The notes below the pieces were generated by a model that saw only the letters and a list, made by a program, of their open reading frames with translations, was not told the DNA's origin and did no database searches. The position numbers and the translations under genes are program-made. A stretch of 64,000 nucleotides of DNA, from assembly GCA_013368315.1 (NCBI GenBank), contig JAACJM010000071.1, positions 302,055-366,054 on the forward strand. Reading direction: 5' to 3'. This document shows positions 44,486 through 56,379 of this stretch, in pieces (the stretch's first letter is position 1; every line of letters starts with the position of its first letter). This DNA is from Tetrapyrgos nigripes. Its lineage: Eukaryota; Basidiomycota; Agaricomycetes; Agaricales; Campanellaceae.

Positions 44486-46855
44486 TCACAACTTCCAATC
44501 CGCTTTGATCAAATCCGAGGCCCTCTCTGCGACGATATATACTGGCGCTTGAGTGTGCGCCGCTGGACTCAAGGGCTTCAAGGAAGGAAAAGAAAAAAAG
44601 ATAACTCAGCACCCGGTTGTAAAAGGCATCCAGATGATCAACATACCAACACAGACGCATCGACAATACGAACACCTTTCGCATCCTTCAACTTCAAATC
44701 TGGATCAACCACTCCCCAATCTGCACCTTTCGGCGACATCGAAGCAGAACCGACAGGATGCAACCCCGCGACAACGTTGTCTCGAATGAATTCTTCGATT
44801 TCTTCATCCGTGGTTGCATTAGTGGTTGGTTGTAAAATGAAACCCTCAAAGGGTGCAGCCTTCAAAAGACGTTGAATAGCCTTGATACCTTCACGCAGTG
44901 CAACTAAATCGAATTCGGAGGACAGTAGATTGAGATTGATGACTGGGCGGTCAAGGAGATTGGAACTGTTGATGGTGAGGAAACCGCCTGAAAATAAAAG
45001 ATATTCGTTCAGCGGTTGGTACACAATTGAGATAATGTAAAGCGTCACGCACGAGAGACGGGAGTTAGAAGACTTGAGGAAGCTAAGATGATATTACTTG
45101 GATCTGGGACCGTAAGGGAGCCGATGTTGGTAGCCTTGATGAGACAATAATGTGGATCTAGGTTGATTAGAGTAACATGAAACCACTTACAACAAATCCC
45201 AGCTCAACATGAGCTGTGTTCGGGCCCGCAGCCGGGTCTTCAACGGTCTCAAAGATAGACGCGTTATCGGGAAGACGGAAGTAACAGACTGTGATTTGGG
45301 AACCGTCAGCCATTGGTCCCGTTTTGTGTTTCAACCACTGTTTCATCAGTTCCTGTCTTATAGTAGCATTCTGACTTGTAAACTCATTAGGATTCGTCGA
45401 GTTAACGAACCAAGGCAAGATGATAAGCCCTTGTTCTGTATAGTTCTGGCCGACTGAAGGAAGATGAAGCACAGAGGTTATCCCAAGATCTGAGAGGGTT
45501 GAAGCATCTCCAATGCCTGAATTGAGCAATATATTCGGTGATCCTGAAAAAAAATACCAATTCGTGAGTCCGACTAATCAATGATAATCTCGAGCGACTT
45601 GCCTATGATTCCTGCAGAGGTTACAATTTCTTTCGTAGCAGTGACAACCTGGAAAGTAGCTTCCTTCAAGTTGGAAACGTCGTTTCATAGGGGAAAAAGT
45701 TGAATTTACCACCAGCATCTTGAGTAAACTCTACGCCACTAAAAGACGTAGCTTGGTCACCGTCTTGTTGTAGAATGCGGGTAACGTGTGCATGGAGCAG
45801 AATATGAAGGTTGCGCCTTGCCCGAAAGTGCGGAGCCAAGTAAGATGTTGCAGAGCTACTCCTCTCTCCATTTAAGATTGTAGATTGCGACCAACCTACG
45901 AACTTATCAGAACATGACGAATAACAAGGATGTGTGCACTTGATACAAACTCATGCCAAACTGCGTCCCAGCATTTGGATCAAGCTTGAAGGGGAATTCT
46001 GCTCCAGGTAGCATACTAGACTGTATGGCCAAATCATCAAATTGCCGAAGATAAGAATAAAGGGTGACAGAGTTGATGCCGTCGAAACCATGTACTGCTG
46101 GGTCGAATTGTCCAGAAATGTTATGATGGCCCGTGGGTAGAGTAAACCTCTCGTTCTATTGACGTGAGACGCCAACTTTCCGAGACCAGGACTGTTGGCA
46201 ACGCACCTTTCTGATGTATTGCTGTATGCTATCCCAAGACCATCCAGGATCCCCGGTCAGGTTTGCATAACGGTCCCAATCTTCAGATGTACCGCGGGTA
46301 TACACCATACCGTCTATCCTCTGCATCAGTAATCAGGTCAGCTGCAGCATGCACGCGTACTCACTGATAGCGCTACTCCCACCAAGCACAAATCCTCTAG
46401 AAACAGGCCCGGTCCGATTGCCAGGCCCCAGATTCGCGGTAAAATTCCAATCCAGACGAGAGCCCATGGTTCTGAGATTGAAGGCAGGGACCCTGGTGAG
46501 TAAGTCATCCTCGTCACTAAACGTTTTCAAAGCCAGTCAGTACACCATCTACTAATCGATACAGATCATGAACTCACTAGCCACCAGCTTCCAGTAACAA
46601 TACGTTGACATCAGGATTTTCAGTCAAGCGGTTTGCAACGACGTTTCCAGCAGTACCGCCTTCAAAGTGAAGAACGTCAAAAATCAGTAACACTGTCAGC
46701 AAATTTGTGGGCATCGGCTCACCGCCAATTACAACGAAGTCAAATATCCGAATCGACAATTCGTCAATATGTTCGATAATGGTCGCGTAGCTAGTGCAGC
46801 ATAGAGAAAGGAGGCAAAGGAAGGCCGACACCAACAACAAAGGCTTCAACCACAT
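44486..46855 (-). CDS. Secreted GMC oxidoreductase (aryl-alcohol oxidase-like)
   Basis: The ATG at 46855 starts a signal peptide ([20 protein letters not shown]). Spliced exons give the FAD Rossmann motif [12 protein letters not shown] across the first intron, then NVLLLEAGG, the GMC signature [24 protein letters not shown], and the C-terminal [12 protein letters not shown] and SPAAHTQAP segments carrying the two catalytic histidines. The stop is at 44488-44486. GMC enzymes oxidise primary alcohols or sugars with FAD and often release H2O2; aryl-alcohol oxidases feed peroxidases during lignin decay. About ten introns interrupt the gene. The junction near 45690 (after FTQDAGG) could not be resolved into one frame by eye. 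It is either an intron with unusual ends or a frameshift. Substrate is uncertain. Confidence 0.85.
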
Positions 46856-48183
46856 CTCGCAGGTCGTCGTTCTCCCAATGGATCACAAGGTCCGTCCGTC
46901 CCTTGCAGCGTTTGTGGTTTTTGAACCCACGCAAATTGAATGTTTCCCACTTCATCTACATAAATGATGATAGGATTATCAAAAGCAGCTGAGCGGGATA
47001 ACTGACAGGTGAGTACATACGATATCGAATACTGAATGGAAGTGTCGAAAAAGCGTTGTCGCTCATACTGCTTATATAGAAATCTTCTGCTTCATTCTGA
47101 CATTTGCTGGCATCATTAACAACCCGTAGTCGTTATTGTTGCGAGATGATTGTGTACCGAAGTGCTAGGACAAATGTCTGGCTCGGTGAAGAATAAGAGA
47201 AGACTTGAAGATCAAGATCGGGAAAGCCCGAAGTTCGAACCGACGCGTTGCCGGCCGTAAGTTACTGTAACAGTTCTTTGCTTAGCGCTTAATCTCGTTT
47301 GCTAATGACCAGTAAGTACTAGTAAGTAGTCTACTGGGTATGTAACGTTAACCTTCAAGTATAGTATACATAGCATAATGTTCGTCTGCTCCATGACATG
47401 CATGACAATCCTGTCAGTCGACTCGGACTACTACTAGTATTGTCACTCTTCTCCAGGACGTTGCCCCCATAGCCTTGTTGCTTGCCCCGCTGAATCAGTA
47501 ATTGGTTCCACAGCATAGTATCTTTCGCACGTCGTACTCGATGTAAAGTATCTAGATACTAGTTGGAGCGGTGTATCTAATCTAATCTAATCTCCTATCA
47601 AGCCACCGTTCTCTGCAACTCTACACATGGCGGGTACCAATCCGTCATCCTGCCCATCCTTCTTGCAGATAAAATACGTCTATTTCAGAAGATGTTGTGA
47701 ACGTAACGATCTTCCAAGAACGCTGCGTGTGGTTGTCTGCTACACCTTGCGCGTATACAGCGGGACTAGGCGATAGGTCGACCAAGCCGTAAAAGAGACA
47801 CGGCGAAACGTCCCATTCTAGCGCTGGCAGGAGGGGTAGCCGTCCTAGAGTTGACTCGGCGAGTATAACTTGTACGCTGTTGTCTGAACATAGAGTAAGG
47901 AATGAGTTGAAAACATGTAGACATGCAGCATACCGAGGTAGCGTAAATGGACTAGGTAGCCTAGGATCGTTCCCAGAGCTTCATTGCGGAGTCAGCAAAA
48001 CAAAAATGTATCAAGCTTCATACTCACGGCTTCGATACAAGAGACTGCAAAAACCAAATGTGAGGATTGTAAGAGACAGATCAACGAGGACAAGAAACGT
48101 TTGACGTACCGAAGTGATCATTTCTGTGCCACACCAGTAGGTAGCGGTGGTATGCATTTGCTTGATAGACTGAACAGACCATG
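46856..48183. other. Intergenic region between GMC and HET genes
   Basis: 1.3 kb with the GMC promoter on the left. Small simple repeats include three copies of TCTAA near 47577. No protein frame with coding character or splice-linked neighbour was found. Confidence 0.45.
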
Positions 48184-50541
48184 TTAGTCAACTATTGGCC
48201 CGGGATGAGTGGCAAAACGCACTGTAGGCGAGACATTGCTGCTATTATTGATGTATTTCGGAGACTGGGGAAACATGGAACTCAGAACGAAAAAGAGGGC
48301 GTCGAAATTAACACTTACCCATCCAGCGTGGTGTAGCTTATCAATCCGAATATCCACCCAATGCGTTATCTGCTCTTCCAACTCATGGTTCTCTTCAATA
48401 TTGACCTTGACGAGGAGACCAGCGTGCGACAAAGCTGCAGAAACTTCAGAGTCCGTGCGCCGTGACTTTGCAGCTTGCAACAAAATTCCAGAAAATGATT
48501 TGCTAATGGTGTTCGCTGTTTCGTTTCCAAACGAAGTGATGATATGCGCCCATGGTCTATGCCGGTGCACACCCAACGCGACGGCAAACAGTAACGAATC
48601 ATCTTTCCCGTTTGCACTGAAGACAATCAGACCACTTTCCCGAGTTCTGTTAAAGGACATGACACTCCTGCGCATCCACGAACTAGTCAGTTCGCCCCAC
48701 CCTTCCTTGGGGAATAGAAGAGGCTTTGGGCGTAGATCGGGAACCCAGCTCTGTACATGAACTGCAAAGCCATATGTCGAGGACGGTGCGTTCTTCACCC
48801 GAGAAATCGCTTCACTCGCAGGTACATAACCGATTTCAGCGATACATGTGTTTGCATCGGATGTATTGTGCACAGCCATTAAGATTCCAACCTCTTTGGT
48901 GAGGACTTTAACGACTCTATCCACAGGATAAGTCCGGGAGATAGCTCGCCGACCGCTGTTACCGTATGACAGGTATATTTGCAGAAGAGTCTCCTCCTGA
49001 GCATCGGTGACAATATCGCACCAGATTCCACGGTGATCATAGGGCTTGGTGGAATTGGAGCCAATGACGACAAAAAAGGTCACATCCTTTGACTTGTCAT
49101 GAAGCTTTACAACCCCAAAATCACCATGGTCTCTCGACGAGATGCCAACGACTAGCCGGCCTTGCGAGTCCCAATCCGGTACACCATCGAAATCATGATC
49201 AAAAACTTGGGCAGGATGGCTTTCGACGATAGTCACTGAGCTGGGTAGTCTCAGCTTGAATGTGTGTCGATTATGCATCCGAGGTGGATCTTGGGTCGTC
49301 CTAGAAAAACCATCCTGTTTCACGTAGATGGTCTTTGTCAAATTCCAAACACCACGTTGGCCAAGAACAAGTCGATTGGGTAGCACCCGGACGTATTGAG
49401 AACCATTCTCTCGCCGCAAGTATACTGCCAAAGGTACGTCTCGTCCCTGCCGTCGACAGTCAAGCACAGCGAGAAAAAGGTCGCCAATGAGTGTTTTTCG
49501 CATTGTGAGCCGATTGAAGTAAGTCAAGGATGAGTTGTCGACAGGAAGAAGGGGAAGGGTAATGTGCAGCCCCATATTCGTCAAGTGGTATGTGAATGCA
49601 TCACGATGATAGCGTTCAATCCTCTCGGATTTGGGGAACCGGGTGATGTTTCCGGACTCTATAAACTCGGCTGGGGAGCTAGCAAATAATCCTCTAGCCG
49701 TTTCATCACCGAAATACTCCAGTTTAGGCCCACTGGTCCATCGCTGACGCACTTCTGCTCTCGGAGTTCTCCAAGCAAATATGGTCTGATCATCCGAGTA
49801 CTGGACAATCTCTTCCTGAAGACGCATAAACGCACGAGCACCTCCTTCGCCGTACAGAGGCGGCATATGTACGTCGAATATACCCATCAAGCAATACGCA
49901 AGGTCCTCTGGCCTTGTAGTCTGCCGCTTGGCAGCCCAGGACATCTTTTGCGCAATGCTGCAGTTGTCCATCCTCGATTTGATGCCTTGTTGGGAGAAAC
50001 GGTTGGGTAAAAGGATAGGAGATGGTATACCAGTTATACGAGTGATGATGTCTCGCAGACTGGCTTTTGTTCCGATGCTGTTCCAGTCGTTGGAGAAAAA
50101 GACGACGGTGTCCGGCGCTAAGAGTTCCTGAAGGGTCCATCCGCGAGAAAACCATCTGCTCCTTTGGAATTGAGACTGCTCTGCTCTGGGATCCTCCGCT
50201 GAATCCACATCCGCGAGATAGGCATAGCAGACTCGGGCATCTCGATAATACAGGAACATGGAATTTATGGCTTCAGAAAGCTCCGCACTGCTTTCCTTGT
50301 TGATACAGCAGGTGTCGATCCAGATGTACTGGAAGCCATACTTGCGAGCGACTTCACAGGACCGTTCAATCTTTGAGTAGCCGATCTTCTGCTTGGCTTT
50401 CTCGGGATGATTTAAGAGATCTTGGAACGAAACTTCTTCCTCTGGGTTACCCCAGGTATGGGACAGGACGGCGTACGCAGGTAAGCCATCTTTCACGGCA
50501 ACGTTGACGAGTTCAAGAGTGGAGGTATCTATGAGTCGCAT
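48184..50541 (-). CDS. HET-domain protein
   Basis: The frame of 785 codons starts at the ATG at 50541 with MRLIDTSTLELVNVAV. The HET domain covers about residues 20-165: YAVLSHTWG, YIWIDTCCINK, then SRGWTLQELLAP, followed by the common extension LAYCLMGIFDVHMPPLYGEG. HET proteins control heterokaryon incompatibility and self/non-self recognition in fungi, triggering cell death when activated. The C-terminal 500 residues are not recognised and may be the recognition part. A strong donor GTAAGT at 48318 and an acceptor CTACAG at 48222 suggest a 97-nt intron that would replace the last 32 codons with a short tail ending at TAG, 48192. The open reading through the intron would end at 48184. Confidence 0.9.
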   Translation of the reverse strand: MRLIDTSTLELVNVAVKDGLPAYAVLSHTWGNPEEEVSFQDLLNHPEKAKQKIGYSKIERSCEVARKYGFQYIWIDTCCINKESSAELSEAINSMFLYYRDARVCYAYLADVDSAEDPRAEQSQFQRSRWFSRGWTLQELLAPDTVVFFSNDWNSIGTKASLRDIITRITGIPSPILLPNRFSQQGIKSRMDNCSIAQKMSWAAKRQTTRPEDLAYCLMGIFDVHMPPLYGEGGARAFMRLQEEIVQYSDDQTIFAWRTPRAEVRQRWTSGPKLEYFGDETARGLFASSPAEFIESGNITRFPKSERIERYHRDAFTYHLTNMGLHITLPLLPVDNSSLTYFNRLTMRKTLIGDLFLAVLDCRRQGRDVPLAVYLRRENGSQYVRVLPNRLVLGQRGVWNLTKTIYVKQDGFSRTTQDPPRMHNRHTFKLRLPSSVTIVESHPAQVFDHDFDGVPDWDSQGRLVVGISSRDHGDFGVVKLHDKSKDVTFFVVIGSNSTKPYDHRGIWCDIVTDAQEETLLQIYLSYGNSGRRAISRTYPVDRVVKVLTKEVGILMAVHNTSDANTCIAEIGYVPASEAISRVKNAPSSTYGFAVHVQSWVPDLRPKPLLFPKEGWGELTSSWMRRSVMSFNRTRESGLIVFSANGKDDSLLFAVALGVHRHRPWAHIITSFGNETANTISKSFSGILLQAAKSRRTDSEVSAALSHAGLLVKVNIEENHELEEQITHWVDIRIDKLHHAGWVSVNFDALFFVLSSMFPQSPKYINNSSNVSPTVRFATHPGPIVD

Positions 50542-50845
50542 AGCTGGGAACTAGAAAGCATTAGAAGGATAGCAGTACTTCAACATGTCTCAGACGCACC
50601 TAGTATGAAGGAGAGCCTCCCACTGAGTAGAGTCTGAAAGCCTACCCATATGGCTTGATAACGTTTTCAGCGCTTATGCCCTTGCTGACTGATCTCGCCG
50701 ACACTGTCTGACAGACGACTCAATACGAGGTAGTGTATCAATTAGAGAATTAAGAGCGAAGGGAAAGTAGTCAGTGGTACGGTGGGCGCATCCGTTTTCG
50801 GACACATTATCTAGCAGGGAGGAAGAAGCTTTCGAAATTCCTCAG
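50542..50845. promoter_or_regulatory. HET gene promoter region
   Basis: 304 bp between the HET start and the target duplication of the TIR element. No recognised motif beyond general upstream sequence. The element at 50852 sits about 310 bp from the HET start and could affect its expression. Confidence 0.35.
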
Positions 50846-50851
50846 TAAGTA

Positions 50852-51420
50852 CCAAGGGGTATTCACCGGAACATTCCGTGAAATCAACCACCCGCTCGAC
50901 CTCGCGGGAACATCAGTTCGGCTAGTCTCGGCATACCGGCATAACTGGTGACCAGTGCTTATAGTTATCTGACATTGATCTGACATCGATGAGCGACGAC
51001 GCCTCTTCTTTCCCCTTCCTCGTCTGCCCCCCCACACCTATGTATCCTTACAACACTACACAGTCACTGCATTTGTCTACTATGCCAACAAAACCAGTTA
51101 TACCTCTTACTTCACCCACCTCCTTTGTCATTGACAATGTGGACATTTCTACATGGATAGACGACAAAGGGAACCACTATCTATCCTGCAATAGATGTGG
51201 AAAGGACATCACATTAAACAAGACTGCCAATCTCCAGAACTTCAAGAAACATAAGACCACCAAGCAACAGTGTCAAACCGTAAAGTAATACGATGTACGT
51301 ACTCCTACCAAGTCGACAATGAAGAAAGTATCCGAGACCAGCCGAGACTAACCGAACTGATGTTCCCGCGAGGTCGAGCGGGTGGTTGATTTCACGGAAT
51401 GTTCCGGTGAATACCCTTGG
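50852..51420. mobile_element. TIR element, 569 bp, with zinc-finger ORF
   Basis: Long terminal inverted repeats of about 80 bp (50852-50931 and 51342-51420) differ by one indel (GGGG versus GGG) and about one or two substitutions. They start CCAAGGGGTATTCACCGGAA. A 6-bp target duplication TAAGTA flanks it (50846-50851 and 51421-51426). This combination is not the usual hAT (8 bp), Tc1 (TA) or PIF (3 bp) signature. Six-base duplications are reported for only few superfamilies, such as IS3EU. A small ORF with a Cys/His cluster lies inside. Confidence 0.85.
50989..51288 (+). CDS. Small zinc-finger protein inside the TIR element
   Basis: A 99-codon frame runs from ATG to TAA fully between the inverted repeats. 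Its C-terminal third has a Cys-x2-Cys (CNRCGKDI), then a His and a Cys (KKHKTTKQQC), spaced somewhat like a BED or C2HC DNA-binding finger of transposases. The N-terminal part is Pro/Thr-rich. No catalytic transposase residues are present, so it is at most the DNA-binding part of a lost or captured transposase, or a repressor-like remnant. Expression is not shown by the sequence. Confidence 0.4.
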   Translation: MSDDASSFPFLVCPPTPMYPYNTTQSLHLSTMPTKPVIPLTSPTSFVIDNVDISTWIDDKGNHYLSCNRCGKDITLNKTANLQNFKKHKTTKQQCQTVK

Positions 51421-51426
51421 TAAGTA

Positions 51427-52136
51427 CGTAGAGTACACAAAAGAAAAAAATTACTGCACGTACCACTCAGCTCTTGCCGGTCTTTTTCTCCACAAGTTGC
51501 AACCCAATGGGCACCTCTGCTTATAAGTTGCACGTCTTTCGGTAGCTGCTTCAGTGCTTGCTACTCAAACCCTTAGCTTTGAAGTTTGAGTTCTGACTAA
51601 TTATAACATCCCTTCGGTCGGAGTCGGCGACCCCTTCTCACCCCTTAACGCGAGTTCTTCGTCAACGTTGACCTTTTCTTCAAGCTTCAAGCTTCAAGGG
51701 TTAAGTCATGCCATGGAACGAGAAAACTCTTAATATGTCTTGTAATCGGCCGTTTTCTTAGGTACCGGCGTACTAAGCTCAAAGTTGTCGTCGTTAATCA
51801 ATTCACATCAACTCACGGAGACGAGTACATATTTCCACAGCGAGTCCAGTCAGCTTCAGCGTTCCCGATGCAGGATCCGAGTAAGTCATCTACGTTGAAT
51901 ACATCGTTGCGGCAGACCTAAACGGGACTTGCTACTGACTTCACTCGTCCCCGGATATCCAAAATGTCGCCTTGTATCTAAGTATGTATCAGGTGCTCAA
52001 GAACCCGGCGTTCTCTTCGATGCTTTTTATATGATGCACACATCACTATACTTGTATTCTTTCCGCAAAACCTTCACCTCTTCATCTGATCTACTACTAT
52101 CAGGGCACTAAGGCTACCACGGGACCACCAGGTAGC
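51427..52136. other. Upstream region of the FAD-linked oxidase gene
   Basis: About 700 bp without a convincing gene. It contains a short tandem CTTCAAGCTTCAAG repeat near 51685 and presumably the promoter and 5' UTR of the oxidase starting at 52137. Confidence 0.45.
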
Positions 52137-54545
52137 ATGTGGTTCTCTAACTTCACTACTAGTATTCCCTCTCTCTCGCAAATCTCTCCCCTACTCTCCT
52201 ACATCCTCAACCTCCTCCCACTGTCCACTGGCAGCAATCTATGGCTAGGAATCCCAGAATGCCGAATAATGCCAGGTGACTCGTCATGGCCTTCTCCGGA
52301 GCTCTGGGACACCCTAAACCGCTCTGTCGATGGCCGACTGACCAAAACTATTCCGATCGCGAGTGTCTGTCATCATGGTCCAGAATATGATGAGAAGAGA
52401 TGTAAATATGTTCAGGAGAATTGGAGGAGGCCGGAGTTTCAGTGCGTTCTCATCTCCTTTTCTATCTGCCTTTTAGCTAGTATACGACTAACGCTCATCC
52501 CCATATTCATCTAGCGAAGAACACCCTTCCTCTCACATGGATCACATCTTCCTCAACGCGTCTTGCGATCCCTTTACATCTCCTTCGACACCATGTGAGA
52601 TTGGGAATTACGTCCAGTACACCGTCAATGTGTCGAAACCCGAACATATCATCCACGCGTTAGATTTTGCGAGGGAACATAATATTCGCTTTGTTATTAA
52701 GAATACTGGACACGAGTACGTCTCTTCTCTTCTCCTTTCATCCTTGTTTATCCTTTCGTATTTCTCTAATCCAAATCTCTAACCTATCTCCTATACTAGC
52801 TACATGGGCAAATCCACCGGCGCAGGTGCCCTCGCTATATGGACCCATCACCTTCAAGACATCGAATACATCAAAAACTATGAATCCTCACACTACTCCG
52901 GACCTGCTTTCAAACTCGGCGCAGGAGTAATGGGGTATCAAATCGCTAGGAAGGCAAGGGAGTATGGGAAAGTTGTTGTTTCGGGGAGTTGTTCGGTGAG
53001 CGAATATCTCATGTCTTTATTCTTATCTTTATCTTTACCCGTTTAACTTACATATTATTGTCCTAGTCCGTCGGCGTCGCAGGTGGCTACATCCAAGGCG
53101 GAGGTCACTCTACCCTCTCCTCCGTCTACGGCCTCGGTGCAGACCAAGCCCTCTCCTTCGAAGTTATCACCCCCACCGGACGCTTCGTCACCGCCTCCCC
53201 ATCAGAAAACTCTGACTTATACTGGGCACTCAGCGGGGGTGGCGGAGGTACCTATGGCATTGTTTGGAGTGTGACGATTAAAACATTTCCTGATGCTCCT
53301 GTAACTGTGGGGATGGTTGGGTTTGCTGTAGGCGACGCACCCAGTGCCAACGAGGATGTGTATTACAAGGGTATCGAAGCGTATTATGCTAATTCGGCGA
53401 AGTGGACGCAAGGGAAAGCGAGGCTGAGTGCGTTTACTGTCCATTCGGCTGCAAGGTTTGATGTGACGCCGGTGTTTGGGTATAATCAGAGTGCGGGAGA
53501 TGTTGAGGAGGTGAGTGGGTTCTGCCTGTCCGAGTCTGCCTTCTGCTATAAGCACTGTGTTTTATGTTGGCATGCATCGTGTTATTTACTAACTCGATCC
53601 CATTCCTCAGGAAATCAGACCCTTCTTAAACACCCTCGACATCCTTGGAATCAAATACACCAAATCCATCGTCACCTACCCCAACTACGTCGACGCATTC
53701 TTCTCTGTCCCCTTATTCCAGCTCGAAAACCAACAAGTAGGCAATTTTCTTCTGGGGAATCGGTTGCTCCCTGCGAGTCTTTTCCCTCCTCTTCCTGCTT
53801 CTTCTGCTGTTGGAGGATCTGGCTCTCACGATGAGGATGAAATATCCTCAACTGAGGACTTGAAGAAATTGATCTCCATCTTCCGAGACATATCAAACAA
53901 GGGAGGAGCTATCCTAGATGCAATGAGTCAATTCGGTGTTGCTGTCTCTTCGTCATCGTCGTCGTCGGATTCGGCATCGATTCCGAAGGACTGGAACGCA
54001 GTCCACCCAGCGTGGAGAGAAGCATTGCATACGGTGGCTACGATTATTCCGTTGGTGAATGGACAGAGTTTGGATGTTATTTCGGAGAGTCAGAAGAGAA
54101 TAACGAAAGAGTTCGTTGAGCCGTTGAGGAAGTTGACGCCTGGGGGTGGGGCTTATTTGAATGAGGTGAGTAGACCAAAGCGTTTTTCAAACCTTTTCAT
54201 CTTTTCGTCTCGACTCAAGAGTGTCAATTCTCAATGGACACGCATGGCTGACCTCCTCCCTTTCATCTTCACGATTCGTTCCCGTTACCTATCGAGCAGG
54301 CATCTCCAGACGAACCAAACTTCCAACAATCATTCTACGGGTCAAACTACCAAAAACTTTTACGAATTAAGGATAAATACGATCCCTATCAGATGCTGTA
54401 TGGGAGTACAGCAGTAGGAGGGGAGAGGTGCTCGGAGGATTGGTCAGATAGTGGGAGGTTATGTCGAGTTGGAACGGGGATAAATGGGAGGAACTTGAAG
54501 AAAGAGGTGAGGTTTAGTATCGGTAGTTCTGGTACGGAGCTGTAG
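52137..54545 (+). CDS. FAD-linked (BBE-type) oxidoreductase
   Basis: Six exons (52137-52441, 52515-52715, 52800-52995, 53067-53510, 53611-54165, 54300-54545) splice in frame to 648 residues. The family is the FAD_binding_4/BBE group (berberine-bridge, 6-hydroxynicotine oxidase and glucooligosaccharide oxidase relatives). The sequence shows IKNTGHDYMGKSTGAGAL (the His, residue 168, is the position for covalent FAD), then SGSCSSVGVAGGYIQGGGHS, with the family's second flavin contact region. The C-terminal BBE part reads NFQQSFYGSNYQKLLRIKDK, followed by YDPYQMLYG. The N-terminus is hydrophobic and could be a secretion signal. Such enzymes oxidise sugars, alcohols or secondary metabolites with O2. 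No biosynthetic neighbours indicate a product. The gene looks intact. Confidence 0.92.
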
Positions 54546-55249
54546 GATACAAGTTTCGAAGGAACTAAAGTAGAAGGCGACAGAGTTTGTGAGGTGTAGG
54601 AGTGATGAGTAGAAGTAGTCGAGTATACTTAGGTCCACGAAACAAGAAAGCAAGGAAGATGTACGTATAGACGAGAAGTGCTACCGTCATCCTAGACCTG
54701 TCCTGGGTCTTGAACTAATAGTAGTACGTCGCCCAAAGCCGTTCATTTCTGTCTTTCATTGTTTGTCAAAGAATGCAAGGTGCAAAGATGGAATGAACTT
54801 CAGCTAAGGTCTTTATGTATCTCAGTGAGCCTCAGAGGCTGAGGTCTTGCAATTGCTGAATCGTTGACGGCCAGCGTTGAGTTACTACCGTGGAGGTCAA
54901 AACGCAAACTGTGCTATCCTCAGAGGATGGAAGCTGGGAAACAAGAGCACGAAAAGGTTTCTTGAATCTTTACATCGGCCGCGGAAGATGCCATCCATTC
55001 GTCATCCGAGCAGGCTAGAAACTGCCAGCTTCACGAAGTAAACTCGGAGAGAACCACTTCCGGACCCTGAAAAGATAACTTTAGTTGCATAGGAAGAATA
55101 TATTTGGGACAAAACTCTTACATTGAAAGATAAGAACTGAGAGGAAAGAGAGGGATGGAAGTGAGCAGATGTGATGGTTCAGGGCAAGCTGCAAATCTCC
55201 CTATTTGGAAATAGCTTACCTTATTAGGTAATCAGCTATCGGCTAGACT
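54546..55249. other. Intergenic region
   Basis: No supported gene or repeat seen in these 700 bp, which follow the oxidase stop. Confidence 0.45.
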
Positions 55250-56215
55250 CGTGTGGCCAGTGCCGTTTACGGTTTGGGTGCCATTGCATTTCCTCTTTTG
55301 GTATTCACCGTATTGCAGAGATCGAAAATACTGGGTGATTGGCAATTGCCAACCGCTGGGGAGCCTAGTACATTGCCATGTCTATCTTTGTCTTTCAACC
55401 GCCATGGATCAAATGCATCTCTCAAGTGCAGGACAGGGTATCGAAAATTGCCTGCTCAAATTCTGTGAACACCTTTTCTATCACATGGATATCTCACTTC
55501 TCACTTGCTTCTCACTCAAAACACTTGCAGGGGCTGTGACCGATTCTTTGTTGTATGTTGCCAGCACAAAGACAAGCTGCCCTCCTATTACCCATGCCAT
55601 TACTACAGGCTTGTTTTTCACCAATGGTACATGTCTCAACAACAGTTGAAACGAACCTTGAGCTGGAATCACTGCAGTTGCAGGAGAATGCCCCAACTTG
55701 CACTGTTTGTGATGTGTTGATAACGATGTAGATCCAGGAATGTCATGCACAAGTCAACGCACTGAGCTTCTTGGTGCTTTGGAAGGCTTGGAATTACTTC
55801 ATGAATTATGGAATAATGAGTTGATTGAGGTGGAGAGGGAGAGACACCCTATTCACAGCAATACGAGGAGACATCAGAATGGTCAAAGTGAAGATCTTGA
55901 TAACTGTGAAACCTGGGTCATTGTGATGGATTCAGAGTATGTCGTGAAGGGTATCACAGACTGGTATCCATCTTGGAGGGCAAGCTTCTTCACCTTTGGC
56001 CTTCCAGTTAAAATTCTAAACCTCTCTCATTCTTTCAGAGACATGGATGGTGAACTGCCAATGGGAAAACACCTGTCAACCTTGATCTATTTCATTGACT
56101 TAACAATAAGCTGAATGAGCTTGAGGTTATTGGTGTTCAAATCAGGTTTTGGAGGATTCCTTGCAAGTACAACCAACTTGCTGATCAGTTGGCAGGAAGG
56201 GCAGCCACATCCTAG
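55250..56215 (+). pseudogene. RNase H-like gene relic
   Basis: Separate frames carry pieces of an RNase H1-type domain: FFTNGTCLNN near 55610 (the first Asp appears to be Asn), TSQRTELLGALEGLELLHEL from about 55745 (the Glu of the active site), WVIVMDSEYVVKGITDWYPS near 55915-55975 (the catalytic Asp), and a terminal RFWRIPCKYNQLADQLAG near 56145-56195. Stops and frame changes separate them, for example near 55650 and 56112. Agaricomycetes carry many such stand-alone RNase H genes, often from non-LTR retroelements. This one appears inactive. Confidence 0.65.
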
Positions 56216-56379
56216 AAGGATGGTTCATAGGAATTGCAGGATTGGAATTTTCGTCTTTGTTTTTCTTAACACTGTCTCAGTCCCCAGAGGTCATCATATA
56301 CTCTTTGGCATGGTATGACAGTACTTGTACAGCTGGGGCGGAGCACGAATATCATGTGTATAATAACAAGTCTCACTTT

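Noticed and set aside
47205..47265. Possible tRNA B-box (GTTCGAACC)
   Set aside because: No A-box at the right distance and no acceptor or anticodon stem could be folded by eye.
48209..48760. 183-codon plus-strand frame opposite the HET gene
   Set aside because: It is antisense to conserved coding sequence, with no domain and no splice context.
44486..54545. GMC oxidase, FAD-linked oxidase and neighbours as a secondary-metabolite cluster
   Set aside because: There is no synthase (PKS, NRPS, terpene), P450 or transporter between them, and a HET gene and a transposon separate the two enzymes.
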